Of a stretch of 64,000 nucleotides of DNA, positions 16,550 through 24,040 are shown in pieces. Made by a program: the position numbers and the translations under genes. Within the stretch, counting starts at the first letter, position 1; each line of letters starts with the position of its first letter. The notes under the pieces are model-generated. The model was not told where the DNA came from. It saw only the letters and a list, made by a program, of their open reading frames with translations, and searched no databases. This DNA is from JASEGV01 sp947085405 (GTDB taxonomy: Bacteria > Bacteroidota > Ignavibacteria > UBA10030 > BY39), in the NCBI GenBank assembly GCA_947085405.1, contig CAMTWO010000005.1:43507-107506 (forward strand), read 5' to 3'.

Positions 16550-17872
16550 TTAAAACATATATTGCATTCTCAACGTTAGGACATTATCCTTAACATCGCT
16601 TTTGAAATTAGCTAACGCACCATCGGCGGCGGCATTAACTGTTTCGTTTTTGACTATATCGTAATAAATCATAAATTTTACATTCATATCCCAGTGATAT
16701 ACCCAACCGATTCCTAATGTGCTGTAATTAATATCGGCGACTGTTAAATAGCTTCCAACAATTCCTATATCGTTCCCTTCAACATCTGCATTAGGGTCAA
16801 GAACATCGAACTTGATAACAAACTGATTTGATAAACCAATATTCTGGGTATAACTAATGTACCATCCATAAAAATTTCTATTGTATAATTTTGGAGTTTT
16901 ATCGGCGGATGTTGGGTAGTAGAAACTATTGGATATCTCGGTTCCCGGCTGTTTACCTCTAATAAATTCTGTACGAATGGACATTCCTCCAACCTCCTGA
17001 ATATCATAATACAACTGGAAATCGACTCCGTAATAATTGCGGTTAAAATTTTTTCCGACATTTGTGGTAGATGAGTCGAGATTGTATTTTGGAATGATGG
17101 ATTGACCATCGAAGCTGTAAACATATTTTGAAGTTGAAGTTACTTTACCTAAATACAACGAAAGCCCGCCGTCGAGGGCTAGCACTTGTTCGGCGAAAGG
17201 AATTTTTAAACCGGCTCTTCCGATGAAATCTTTGTTACGGTCGTTCTCGTTCGCGTTCGGTAGTACACCATTGAATAGTCCTGCTTTGATATTGATATAA
17301 CTCATCACGCCTTCTTCGGCGTTAGCTTCGAATTTAACACCTAATTCTCTTTCGCCCGGAAAGAGTGTTTGAAAAAGGCGCGACCGCTCAGGCGTTTCGC
17401 GCATACCTGAAGGATGCGATATTTCATAGCCGAAGGGCCTATCGAAAACGCCCCCAGTTAAAGAAAATGTTCTAATCCACGGGTCGCGAATCATCGCATA
17501 GGCATCTTTAATACCTACACCGTTTTGAGTGATATCGATTTGAAGAACATACTGAGTTAATTCTTGGTCATAAACGAATTTAATTCTACCGCGGCGAACT
17601 TGGAATCTGGAATTTACATTCGCTGGAAAACTGCCCCCTGCAAAAGAACTTATACCCGCCTCATCAGTATATTGATATTGAGTTTGAATGTACCCCGACC
17701 ATTTTATTTTTCTGACTATATCAACAAAATTTTTTATATCTGTTACGGTTTCACTCAAACCCTCAAGCTCACCCTTAACTTCGCTGATATCGTCTTTTGT
17801 AGCTAAAGAATCTTGGGCATTAATATTTATAGAAACTAATAAAAGCGTTATGATTGTAATTAATATTTTCAT
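16550..17872 (-). CDS. Phosphate-selective porin (OprO/OprP family)
   Basis: A 440-residue outer-membrane protein with a signal peptide (LLLVSININAQ), a short coiled-coil segment (about 25-55, DDISEVKGELEGLSETVTDI) and a beta-barrel. Family signposts of phosphate-selective porins O and P are seen: KWSGYIQTQYQY, NSRFQVRRGRIKF, GGVFDRPFGYEISHPSG, PGERELGVKF and a terminal LRMQYMF. The coiled coil resembles the N-terminal trimerisation helix of such porins. It heads the pst operon, which supports phosphate as the substrate. Three TTAACA-like repeats at 11-bp spacing lie 51-78 bp upstream. Confidence 0.93.
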   Translation of the reverse strand: MKILITIITLLLVSININAQDSLATKDDISEVKGELEGLSETVTDIKNFVDIVRKIKWSGYIQTQYQYTDEAGISSFAGGSFPANVNSRFQVRRGRIKFVYDQELTQYVLQIDITQNGVGIKDAYAMIRDPWIRTFSLTGGVFDRPFGYEISHPSGMRETPERSRLFQTLFPGERELGVKFEANAEEGVMSYINIKAGLFNGVLPNANENDRNKDFIGRAGLKIPFAEQVLALDGGLSLYLGKVTSTSKYVYSFDGQSIIPKYNLDSSTTNVGKNFNRNYYGVDFQLYYDIQEVGGMSIRTEFIRGKQPGTEISNSFYYPTSADKTPKLYNRNFYGWYISYTQNIGLSNQFVIKFDVLDPNADVEGNDIGIVGSYLTVADINYSTLGIGWVYHWDMNVKFMIYYDIVKNETVNAAADGALANFKSDVKDNVLTLRMQYMF

Positions 17873-17922
17873 AAGGTTTCCTTTGTTTTGTGCAACAATA
17901 TAAAGACAGTATGTTTTCTCTG

Positions 17923-17950
17923 CGTTATGGTAATGTTATGAAATTGTTAA
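17923..17950 (-). promoter_or_regulatory. Pho-box-like direct repeats upstream of the phosphate porin
   Basis: On the minus strand three hexamers TTAACA, ATAACA and ATAACG begin exactly 11 bases apart (plus-strand CGTTAT at 17923, TGTTAT at 17934, TGTTAA at 17945). PhoB/PhoP-family regulators bind direct repeats with an 11-bp period, and TTAACA is the known Bacillus PhoP half-site. Position and operon content fit PhoB control. No experimental evidence. Confidence 0.6.
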
Positions 17951-17992
17951 ATTTACATTTATATTTCCTCAACAAAATTACGGTGATTAGAT

Positions 17993-18757
17993 ATGCAACA
18001 ATGGTATCAAGATTTATTTTCAAACTATGCGAACAAATACGAAAAAGAGAATTTCACTCAAGGTACAATCGGTGAAGTTGATTTCATTGAAGCCGAACTA
18101 ATCCGCAGTTTTCGGGATGATAAATCTATCAAAATTTTAGACATCGGCTGCGGAACGGGCAGGCACGCAATTGAATTAGCAAAAAGAGGTTACACCGTTG
18201 TAGGACTGGACTTATCTGAAAATATGCTTGCAAAGGCTCGTGTGAATGCACAAAAAAATGGAGTCGATGTGGAATTCATTTGTGCCGACGCGCGTGAATT
18301 GAACTATAAGAATGAATTCGATTTGGTAATAATGGTTTGCGAAGGTGCGTTCCCGCTGATGGAAACTGACGAGATGAATTACAAAATATTGCAAAACGCC
18401 TCACGAGCATTAAAGTCGAATGGAAAGTTTATCTTCACAACATTAAACGGTTTATATCCGCTTTTCCATTCAGTGAAAGATTTTATAGATAATAATCTTG
18501 TTGAAGGCAAGGTAAGTGATCAAACTTTTGATTTGATGACATTCCGAGACCAATCGACGTTTGAAGTTTACGACGACGATGGAAATAAGAAAGTGATGGT
18601 ATGCAACGAACGGTATTACGTCCCATCAGAAATCACATGGCTTCTGAAATCATTAAATTTTAAACAGATAGATATATTCGGTTGCAAAATCGGTGAGTGG
18701 AGTAAAAATGAGAGACTGAGAACCGAAGATTATGAAATGCTTGTAGTAGCAGAATGA
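17993..18757 (+). CDS. SAM-dependent class I methyltransferase
   Basis: A 254-residue cytoplasmic protein with a Rossmann methyltransferase domain. Motif I is LDIGCGTGRHAIELAKRGY (about 46-64), followed by motif II VVGLDLSENMLAKAR and the post-II acidic EFICADARELNY, then motif IV DLVIMVCEGAFPLM. The C-terminal half (FRDQSTFEVYDDDGNKKVMV, RYYVPSEITWLLKSL) is as in the Methyltransf_11/25-type proteins that act on small molecules. The substrate cannot be told. It is transcribed away from the phosphate porin, sharing the 120-bp region with the Pho-box-like repeats; only a weak ribosome-binding site (GGTGA) is visible. Confidence 0.85.
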   Translation: MQQWYQDLFSNYANKYEKENFTQGTIGEVDFIEAELIRSFRDDKSIKILDIGCGTGRHAIELAKRGYTVVGLDLSENMLAKARVNAQKNGVDVEFICADARELNYKNEFDLVIMVCEGAFPLMETDEMNYKILQNASRALKSNGKFIFTTLNGLYPLFHSVKDFIDNNLVEGKVSDQTFDLMTFRDQSTFEVYDDDGNKKVMVCNERYYVPSEITWLLKSLNFKQIDIFGCKIGEWSKNERLRTEDYEMLVVAE

Positions 18758-18793
18758 ACAATCGACTATTAACAATAAAAGGATCGAAAGAAT

Positions 18794-19144
18794 ATGTATG
18801 AAAAACGGACAGATAAAATTTTAGTTCAAGAAAAATTTCTAAAAAGGATTTCGATAAATTTTTTAATTGCCGGCACTATTATTTTTCTATCTTTATCGTT
18901 AGGGATATTGGGATATCATTTAACCGAAAAATTATCTTGGACCGACTCATTGTTAAATGCTTCAATGATATTAGGAGGAATGGGTCCTGTCGATGTGCTG
19001 AAAACTGAAGCGGGTAAAATATTCGCCTCCTTCTATGCTTTATTCTCAGGAATAGTATTTTTAGTCGTCGCAGGAATTATTTTCGCTCCGGCTGTGCATA
19101 GATTATTGCACAAATTTCACTTTGTGGAAGAATTTAAAAATTAA
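18794..19144 (+). CDS. Two-membrane-segment potassium-channel-like protein with unusual filter
   Basis: A 116-residue membrane protein. A charged N-terminus is followed by a membrane helix (about 18-41), a re-entrant loop (about 49-68) and a second helix (about 74-100), then a short basic tail. The layout and several residues match the ion-channel pore module (SWTDSLLNAS...EAGKIFASFYALFSGI), but where TVGYGD is expected the sequence is LGGMGPVD. It could be a two-segment channel of altered or lost selectivity, or a protein that only copies the fold. It starts 36 bp after the methyltransferase gene. Function not assigned. Confidence 0.65.
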   Translation: MYEKRTDKILVQEKFLKRISINFLIAGTIIFLSLSLGILGYHLTEKLSWTDSLLNASMILGGMGPVDVLKTEAGKIFASFYALFSGIVFLVVAGIIFAPAVHRLLHKFHFVEEFKN

Positions 19145-19175
19145 TTTTGGAACTAATAGCCGGACTCTTTAGAGT

Positions 19176-19440
19176 ATGCCGCAATACCAGATTGCACATA
19201 TCGACCTCGAATGTTCCTTCGTTTCAGTTGAACGAATCCACTTGTCGGAAAGCCAGTAGTACAACAGGTCGCGGAGCTATTGCATCAGCTCCGTATGAAG
19301 CGCGCAAATTCGGTGTACGCTCGGCTATGCCGACTGCAAATGCTTTGAGACTTTGTCCAAACCTGATTGTTGTTTAAGGGCATCATACAGATTACTCCGA
19401 TTACTCGACCAGACTTTATCGCAGAATGCTTGAAGTTGCA
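19176..19440 (+). pseudogene. dinB: DNA polymerase IV remnant, N-terminal part
   Basis: The start MPQYQIAHIDLECSFVSVER matches the DinB N-terminus (catalytic D, steric gate region). The matching continues in other frames: LVGKPVV near 19229, then GRGAIASAPYEARKFGVRSA and MPTANALRLCPNLIVV, which is hallmark Y-family sequence, then a TAA at 19375-19377, then GHHTDYSDYSTRLYRRMLEV in frame. At least two frameshifts and a stop make it non-functional. Recognisable homology ends near 19440. This part is richer in G+C than the flanks (33 of 60 bases at 19261-19320). Confidence 0.85.
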
Positions 19441-19467
19441 CCAACGAGCCAGACTCTATCGAGACTG

Positions 19468-20355
19468 TTACCGAGAACCATAGGGTTGAAGCTCCCGATG
19501 TTCTGGACTTCTTCCGCCAAAGGACGGCGCAACTGTATTGACGACATCCTCATGGGCTTGCAGAACAATAGACGGTATTTGTACTGGGGTAAACTGCTCC
19601 AATGTAACCTCTCCATCTTTGACCATCAGATAGCTGCAGGGCATCTCGGTCCAACAGCCGCTATTGTAGTATTTCACTTCATTTGTGGTAACAGCTTCAG
19701 CGTGATGGGTGTGGCCACAACAGACGGTATCGGCATTCTGAGATTTTGCATAGTCGATCGATTCATTCCGGATTTTTTCGACACACCTTAGGAACACTTT
19801 GCTGTTTGTTTTTGCAAAGCGTGCAAATCGGTGGGATGGATCTATTGCCTGAAGAAAACGATAGAACATGTCTGCGGCAAAGGTTACCCGCGGATGTGTA
19901 TCAATGAATTCATCAAACTGGTGTCCATGCAGAATCAGGATTGAAGAGCCGCCAGATTTCAGAATATACTCTTTTCGAACATCTGTTCCGATAAGGTGTG
20001 AGACAAACTCCGACGGTCCGTCGTGATTTCCGGAAACCCACGTAATTGTAATGCGGTCCGACAGTTTTCGGATGAGTGAAAGGACTTTCCAGTGTTTCTT
20101 CTTTAACCTTCTAAAATCTATGGAATCGAACACGTCGCCGTTCAGAATAAGATGACGCGTCGAAAGCAGCCCCTGCTCAATTCCCTCGAGAAACTCGATG
20201 AGTGCCTCTGCCCGACAAATAGAACTGCCGAGATGGAGGTCTGAGATGATGATTGCATCTAATGCGTCGTTTTTTCGATCCGAAGGTTCATGCGATATAC
20301 GACGTGGTTTATCGGGCGACCAGCGGCAGTCAAAATTTAACATAGTATTAACCAT
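19468..20355 (-). CDS. Calcineurin-like metallophosphoesterase (LpxH/UDP-diacylglucosamine pyrophosphatase-like)
   Basis: A 295-residue cytoplasmic or membrane-peripheral enzyme. The metal-binding motifs of the family are complete: SDLHLGS (about 39-45), LNGDVFDSID (about 71-80), SGNHDG, LHGHQFD and CGHTHHAE. The pattern is like the UDP-2,3-diacylglucosamine diphosphatase branch but the substrate is not certain. The start may be Met1 or Met5; neither has a clear ribosome-binding site. It lies opposite to, and between, two decayed ends of dinB. Local composition is richer in G+C than its neighbours (33 of 60 at 20161-20220), suggesting transfer. A run of 11-bp spaced repeats upstream may put it under PhoB. 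Confidence 0.88.
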   Translation of the reverse strand: MVNTMLNFDCRWSPDKPRRISHEPSDRKNDALDAIIISDLHLGSSICRAEALIEFLEGIEQGLLSTRHLILNGDVFDSIDFRRLKKKHWKVLSLIRKLSDRITITWVSGNHDGPSEFVSHLIGTDVRKEYILKSGGSSILILHGHQFDEFIDTHPRVTFAADMFYRFLQAIDPSHRFARFAKTNSKVFLRCVEKIRNESIDYAKSQNADTVCCGHTHHAEAVTTNEVKYYNSGCWTEMPCSYLMVKDGEVTLEQFTPVQIPSIVLQAHEDVVNTVAPSFGGRSPEHRELQPYGSR

Positions 20356-20410
20356 TTGCTAAGGTATTATGCCTTTACTTGTTTATTCTGTTGTCAATAT
20401 ACAATAAACA

Positions 20411-20449
20411 CATTACCACTGTGTAACGAAAATGTTATGATTACATTAA
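20411..20449 (-). promoter_or_regulatory. Possible Pho-box-like repeats upstream of the metallophosphoesterase
   Basis: Plus-strand hexamers CATTAC (20411), TGTAAC (20422), TGTTAT (20433) and CATTAA (20444) are spaced exactly 11 bases apart. The last two with their spacing (TGTTATGA...TTAA) closely resemble the site before the phosphate porin (TGTTATGA...TTAA at 17934-17950). The match is weaker in the other hexamers and the site overlaps the dinB remnant. Confidence 0.4.
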
Positions 20450-20771
20450 GAATTGATGATATAAAACAATTTAAGCAGAGATTCTCTAATGGCATTGCAT
20501 TGGGAAATAAAATATCCTGTTGCTACAAACCATCGCACCAACTAATTATGATCCGGTGGTTTTTAAAACAGCAAGCGAACTCTTACAAAAGAATCACGCT
20601 AATAAAACTCCAATCAGGTTAATCGGTATCGCTTTATCAAACTTTTCCGACGATACACAAACCGAGTTAGAACTTTTTCAGACAGAAGAAAAGAAAGACG
20701 AAATTGTAAAAGCAGTGGATAAAATCCGTGATAAGTTTGGAGACAATGCAATAAAGATTGGGAAGGCTTGA
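20437..20771 (+). pseudogene. dinB: DNA polymerase IV remnant, C-terminal part
   Basis: The little-finger domain of a DinB polymerase is recognisable from about 20520: LQTIAPTNYDPVVFKTASEL, then TPIRLIGIALSNFSDD, then a polar LELFQTEEKK stretch and AVDKIRDKFGDNAIKIGKA at the normal C-terminus. An earlier segment (MITLRIDDIKQFKQRF) is in another frame, so a frameshift lies near 20500. No proper start or palm domain remains. Unlike the N-terminal remnant it is AT-rich (20 of 60 G+C at 20581-20640). The 19440-20437 gap corresponds to the missing centre of the protein, now occupied by the metallophosphoesterase gene. Confidence 0.8.
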
Positions 20772-20776
20772 TACTT

Positions 20777-20799
20777 AGACCGATTCATCGGTCTTTTTT
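20777..20799 (+). terminator. Rho-independent terminator after dinB remnant
   Basis: A perfect 7-bp stem AGACCGA/TCGGTCT closes the tetraloop TTCA and is followed by six T. It begins six bases after the TGA of the dinB C-terminal remnant, so it probably served the intact gene. Confidence 0.85.
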
Positions 20800-20821
20800 C
20801 GATTAGAGGGTGACTAAAAAG

Positions 20822-20858
20822 TCATTGCGATCCCGACTTCAGTCGGGGAAGCAATCTC
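20822..20858. repeat. Palindromic intergenic repeat (GCAAT-type)
   Basis: The inverted arms ATTGC...GCAAT enclose CCCGACT and GTCGGG around a short loop, with GTCATTGCGA at one edge and GAAGCAATCTC at the other. Palindromes of this style are common mobile intergenic repeats in many bacterial genomes. A second palindromic patch (CCATTCGCGAAGCGATG...CATTTTGCC on the other strand) follows at about 20895-20930. No gene is seen between 20800 and 20940. Confidence 0.65.
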
Positions 20859-20940
20859 AACGTGTCATTATTCGATTGTATTGAGAGTCTCGCATTACCA
20901 TTCGCGAAGCGATGCCGTCGGCAAAATGGTAACGCTGAAC

Positions 20941-20964
20941 GAACAAAGGATCGTAAACGATCCT
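20941..20964 (-). terminator. Hairpin after phoR
   Basis: The arms AGGATCG (20947-20953) and CGATCCT (20958-20964) form a perfect 7-bp stem with a 4-base loop, nine bases after the phoR stop. On the minus strand it is followed by TTGTTC, so the U-run is weak. It is a probable terminator. Confidence 0.5.
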
Positions 20965-20972
20965 AAATTATA

Positions 20973-22418
20973 TTATTTCTTCAACACAAAACTGAATCGA
21001 CTTCCCTTTCCAACTTTGCTCTCGACTTCAACCTTGCTGCCGTGTGCTTCGATAATATGCTTGACAATAGCAAGCCCGAGCCCTGTGCCCCCAACATCCC
21101 GCGAGCGGGCTTTATCAACCCGGTAAAAGCGTTTGAAGATATGTTGAAGGTGCTCTTCGGGTATCCCGCATCCGTTATCAATCACAGAAACACAAACACC
21201 CTCTTCACTTTTTTCAGTGCTAATTGTTACCTCTCCCCCTTCCACCGTATATTTAACCGCATTATCTACAAGGTTAATAACAACTTGTTTTATTCTATCT
21301 TTATCTCCGTAAACTTCAGCCCCGCCGTCATCAGAAACAACTTTTGCACGAATTTGTTTAGGTTCAAAATGTGCCTGCATTTCATTTACAGTTTGAGTGA
21401 TTAGTTCATTCAACTTAAAATATCTGAAGCTCATTTTCATATCGCCCGATTCAATACGAGAAATTTCTATTAAATCGAACAACAATGCATCAAGTCGCTT
21501 AGCATTATTCAATGCTTTATTCAGAAAATCTTTATTAACATTAGAATCGTTGATAGCGCCATGTAATAAAGTTTCTATCGAAGCTTGAATCGCAAAAATT
21601 GGAGTACGAAGTTCGTGCGACACATCGCCTAAAAATTCTGTCCTCACTCGTTCTAACTTTTTCATCTGCACAAGGTCATCGTTTAATTTATCGACCATAT
21701 TGTTTATCGTTCCAGCTAATTTCCCGAATTCATCCTGTGCGCGAACCTCTATCCGTTTATCTAAATTCCCACCTCTAATTTCTACGGCTGCAACTGATAT
21801 TTCATTGAGCGGTCGCGTAACTGCTTTTGATATAAAAAATGCCATCACAATTATAATCAAGAGAACTACGGCGCTAATAAAAAATACTTTGCTTTGAATA
21901 TTTCCGAGTAAATGATTTATATCTGTTGACGATAATCCTACTCTAATAAAATAAATTTCCGACTCCAATCCTTCCACTTTCAGCGGTTCATCAATTTTTT
22001 TTGCTATGTAGATCATCTCTTCGTTTAGTGTTGCGCTTCGCCTCTGAACCTGCCCTTTGCCACTCTTTGCGGCTTCGATAATTTCAGGCCGGTTAAGATG
22101 ATTTTCGCACAGCGGTATTTGGCTTCGATCTATTTGTGAATCAAACAGAACTACCCCATTGGCTGATATTAGAGTCAAACGAACATTTGCCAAATCTGAT
22201 AGTTTCTTGTAATACTCATAAGAAAATTTATTATCCGGCAGAGAAAGCGAAAGATTTTTTAAGTTATATTCAACCTGATCAATTTGCGTATCAAGTTCAT
22301 AAATCACCCTCTCTTTGAAATAACTTTCTAATTCATTTGTTATGAAATATCCAGAACTTGAGAGAATGATAATCGAAAGACTTATAAAGAATAAATAAAT
22401 TTTGGTTTGAACTCTCAT
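20973..22418 (-). CDS. phoR: Sensor histidine kinase, PhoR-type
   Basis: A 481-residue inner-membrane kinase. A first membrane helix (about 7-27), a periplasmic or extracytoplasmic region to about 165, a second helix (about 166-190), and a HAMP domain (ITKAVTRPLNEIS-like, here KAVTRPLNEISVAA) are followed by HisKA with FLGDVSHELRTPIFAIQAS and a complete HATPase: NLVDNAVKYT, VIDNGCGIPEEHL, FKRFYRVDKARSRD and GGTGLGLAIVKHI. There is no PAS domain. With the PhoB-like regulator upstream, overlapping by ATGA, and the pst/phoU operon nearby it is most likely the phosphate sensor kinase, but the pair is separate from that operon, so the symbol is an inference. Confidence 0.85.
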   Translation of the reverse strand: MRVQTKIYLFFISLSIIILSSSGYFITNELESYFKERVIYELDTQIDQVEYNLKNLSLSLPDNKFSYEYYKKLSDLANVRLTLISANGVVLFDSQIDRSQIPLCENHLNRPEIIEAAKSGKGQVQRRSATLNEEMIYIAKKIDEPLKVEGLESEIYFIRVGLSSTDINHLLGNIQSKVFFISAVVLLIIIVMAFFISKAVTRPLNEISVAAVEIRGGNLDKRIEVRAQDEFGKLAGTINNMVDKLNDDLVQMKKLERVRTEFLGDVSHELRTPIFAIQASIETLLHGAINDSNVNKDFLNKALNNAKRLDALLFDLIEISRIESGDMKMSFRYFKLNELITQTVNEMQAHFEPKQIRAKVVSDDGGAEVYGDKDRIKQVVINLVDNAVKYTVEGGEVTISTEKSEEGVCVSVIDNGCGIPEEHLQHIFKRFYRVDKARSRDVGGTGLGLAIVKHIIEAHGSKVEVESKVGKGSRFSFVLKK

Positions 22419-23101
22419 TCAATTTCTTTCAATCTATAACCAACACCTTTAATTGTTTCGATATAATCTCCGTACTTGCCGAGTTTTTCACGAATTTTTC
22501 TAATATGAACATCCACAGTCCGTTCGAGAACATACACATCGCTTCCCCAAATTGTATTTAAAAGAGTTTCACGGTTAACAACACGCCCTGCCTGCTGTAT
22601 CAAATATAGCAATACTTCAAATTCCTTTTTAGGAAAAAAAACTTCTTTATTGTTTACCTTCACGATGTGTTTTGTTTGGTTGATTACAATTGCACCAATT
22701 TGTATTTCCTCTCTCGGGGAAATCTTTTTATCCTCAAACCGTTTCAAAACAAGTTTTATCCGTGCTAATAATTTGGGGATGCTTACGGGTTTCACAATAT
22801 AATCATCTGCCCCCAATTCCAAACCTACAATCTCATCAACTTCTGAACCCTTTGCAGTTAAAAATATTACCGGTAAGTTTTCTGTAAATTTTTGTTTTCT
22901 AATTATTTTTATAACATCGAAGCCATCAATTTCGGGCAACATTATATCTAAGAGAATCAGATCGGGCTGGTGCTTCGACAGCTCAACTGCCCTCTTCCCA
23001 TCATAAGCAGTGAGTACTTGATAACCTTCTTTCGTTAAATTATACTTCAGAAGATCGACAATATCTTTTTCATCATCAACTACTAAGATTTTTTTGATCA
23101 T
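22415..23101 (-). CDS. phoB: Response regulator, PhoB/OmpR-type
   Basis: A 228-residue two-domain regulator. The receiver (about 1-120) has VVDDEKD, the phospho-acceptor in DLILLDIMLPEIDGF and the lysine in DYIVKPVSIPKLLARI. The winged-helix DNA-binding domain follows (EVFFPKKEFEVLLYLIQQAG, then VVNRETLLNTIWGSDVYV and RTVDVHIRKIREKLG). It probably binds the 11-bp direct repeats seen upstream of the porin gene. It overlaps phoR by four bases. Its first 26 bases are overlapped by the end of the MauE/DoxX-like gene. Confidence 0.9.
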   Translation of the reverse strand: MIKKILVVDDEKDIVDLLKYNLTKEGYQVLTAYDGKRAVELSKHQPDLILLDIMLPEIDGFDVIKIIRKQKFTENLPVIFLTAKGSEVDEIVGLELGADDYIVKPVSIPKLLARIKLVLKRFEDKKISPREEIQIGAIVINQTKHIVKVNNKEVFFPKKEFEVLLYLIQQAGRVVNRETLLNTIWGSDVYVLERTVDVHIRKIREKLGKYGDYIETIKGVGYRLKEIE

Positions 23102-23525
23102 ACTTTAATTTATTTTTTGAAGTGTGATATATTAAGATCGAAAACAACATTAACCCAATATCTTCCCAAAACCGCATCCAACTCAACGGCGAACTGTTGG
23201 AACCGAAGCATCCGCAATCAATCGTAAGTCCGCGCATTAAACTAACCGCGATGATAATCGAAAATGCAGCAAACAGACTTGCTGAAAGTATTGCACTGCC
23301 TCGAAGCATAACTCCGACGATTAAAAATATTCCGATAAGCAATTCGCCCCACGGAATAAGTAATGCAGTAAGATTTATAAATATCGCCGGGATTAACTGA
23401 TACGCTTCAATAGATTTGGCGAAGGAGGAAGGATCTGCGATTTTGGGAATTGCTGCAATTATAAGAACGAAGCCAACTGTAAATCGAAAAGCGTAAAGGA
23501 AATATTTATTGCTTAGTATCTTCAT
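23076..23525 (-). CDS. MauE/DoxX-like membrane protein
   Basis: A protein of 149 residues from MKILSNKYFLYAF, chosen because GAGGTGA precedes this ATG by five bases; a longer form from 23561 is less likely. Four membrane helices are predicted. The phrase TIDCGCFGSNSSPLSW, with its CGCFG centre, is typical of the MauE/DoxX-related family, whose members are linked with thiol-disulfide or sulfur chemistry in the membrane. Its start overlaps the stop of the rhodanese gene by ATGA, and its end runs into phoB. The two-gene unit rhodanese plus MauE-like supports a redox or sulfur-relay role. Confidence 0.85.
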   Translation of the reverse strand: MKILSNKYFLYAFRFTVGFVLIIAAIPKIADPSSFAKSIEAYQLIPAIFINLTALLIPWGELLIGIFLIVGVMLRGSAILSASLFAAFSIIIAVSLMRGLTIDCGCFGSNSSPLSWMRFWEDIGLMLFSILIYHTSKNKLKYDQKNLSS

Positions 23526-24040
23526 TGCTTCACCTCGAGCGGAAGGTTTTGTGCGTTCCAAACTTCTATACCATCGTGGTAGAGGAATATTCTTGTGAAG
23601 TTCATTCCTTTTAAAAACTGAGATAAATTTTTACTCAACTCGCAATGAACTCCCTCGCAATAAATAATTATAAGAGTATCGCGCGGAACCGACTGTAAAG
23701 TTTCAACATAATTGAATACATCGAGGAATGGAATATTTATCGCGGTTGGTATGTGTCCTTTGATGTAAGGTTCTGAATTTCTCGCATCAATTATCAGAGC
23801 GTTGCCGGTTTTCAAAATCTGTTTCATCTGGTCGGTGGTTACAACCACATCAGTTGCAGTATCAGAAATTGTATGAGAAAATAAAACCGAATCACTTGCA
23901 ACTTTTAATTTTTCAGATGTTTTAAATAAAGGAATGCTTTTCCCTGAAAAATAATTATAAACGAGTGCCATGACGACACTTAAAAGAACGATTGAAAGTA
24001 TTTCGCTCAGGGTTGATTTATTTTTTAGAGTATCAATCAT
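23522..24040 (-). CDS. Membrane-anchored rhodanese-like protein
   Basis: A 172-residue protein. One membrane helix (about 12-32) anchors a rhodanese domain at about 70-168: ALIIDARNSEPYIKGHIPTA, NIPFLDV, DTLIIIYCEGVHCELSKNLS and IFLYHDGIEVWNAQNLP. The catalytic cysteine is that in the loop CEGVHCELS (first Cys), with a second nearby that might form a disulfide. The domain is most likely outside the cytoplasm. Rhodaneses carry sulfur on the cysteine. The gene overlaps fmt upstream and the MauE-like gene downstream by four bases each, so all are coupled. Confidence 0.87.
   Translation of the reverse strand: MIDTLKNKSTLSEILSIVLLSVVMALVYNYFSGKSIPLFKTSEKLKVASDSVLFSHTISDTATDVVVTTDQMKQILKTGNALIIDARNSEPYIKGHIPTAINIPFLDVFNYVETLQSVPRDTLIIIYCEGVHCELSKNLSQFLKGMNFTRIFLYHDGIEVWNAQNLPLEVKQ

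Noticed and set aside
19426..19791. A plus-strand open frame of 121 codons across the end of the dinB remnant and the phosphoesterase gene.
   Set aside because: Only its first residues are DinB-like; the rest is the antisense of the phosphoesterase.
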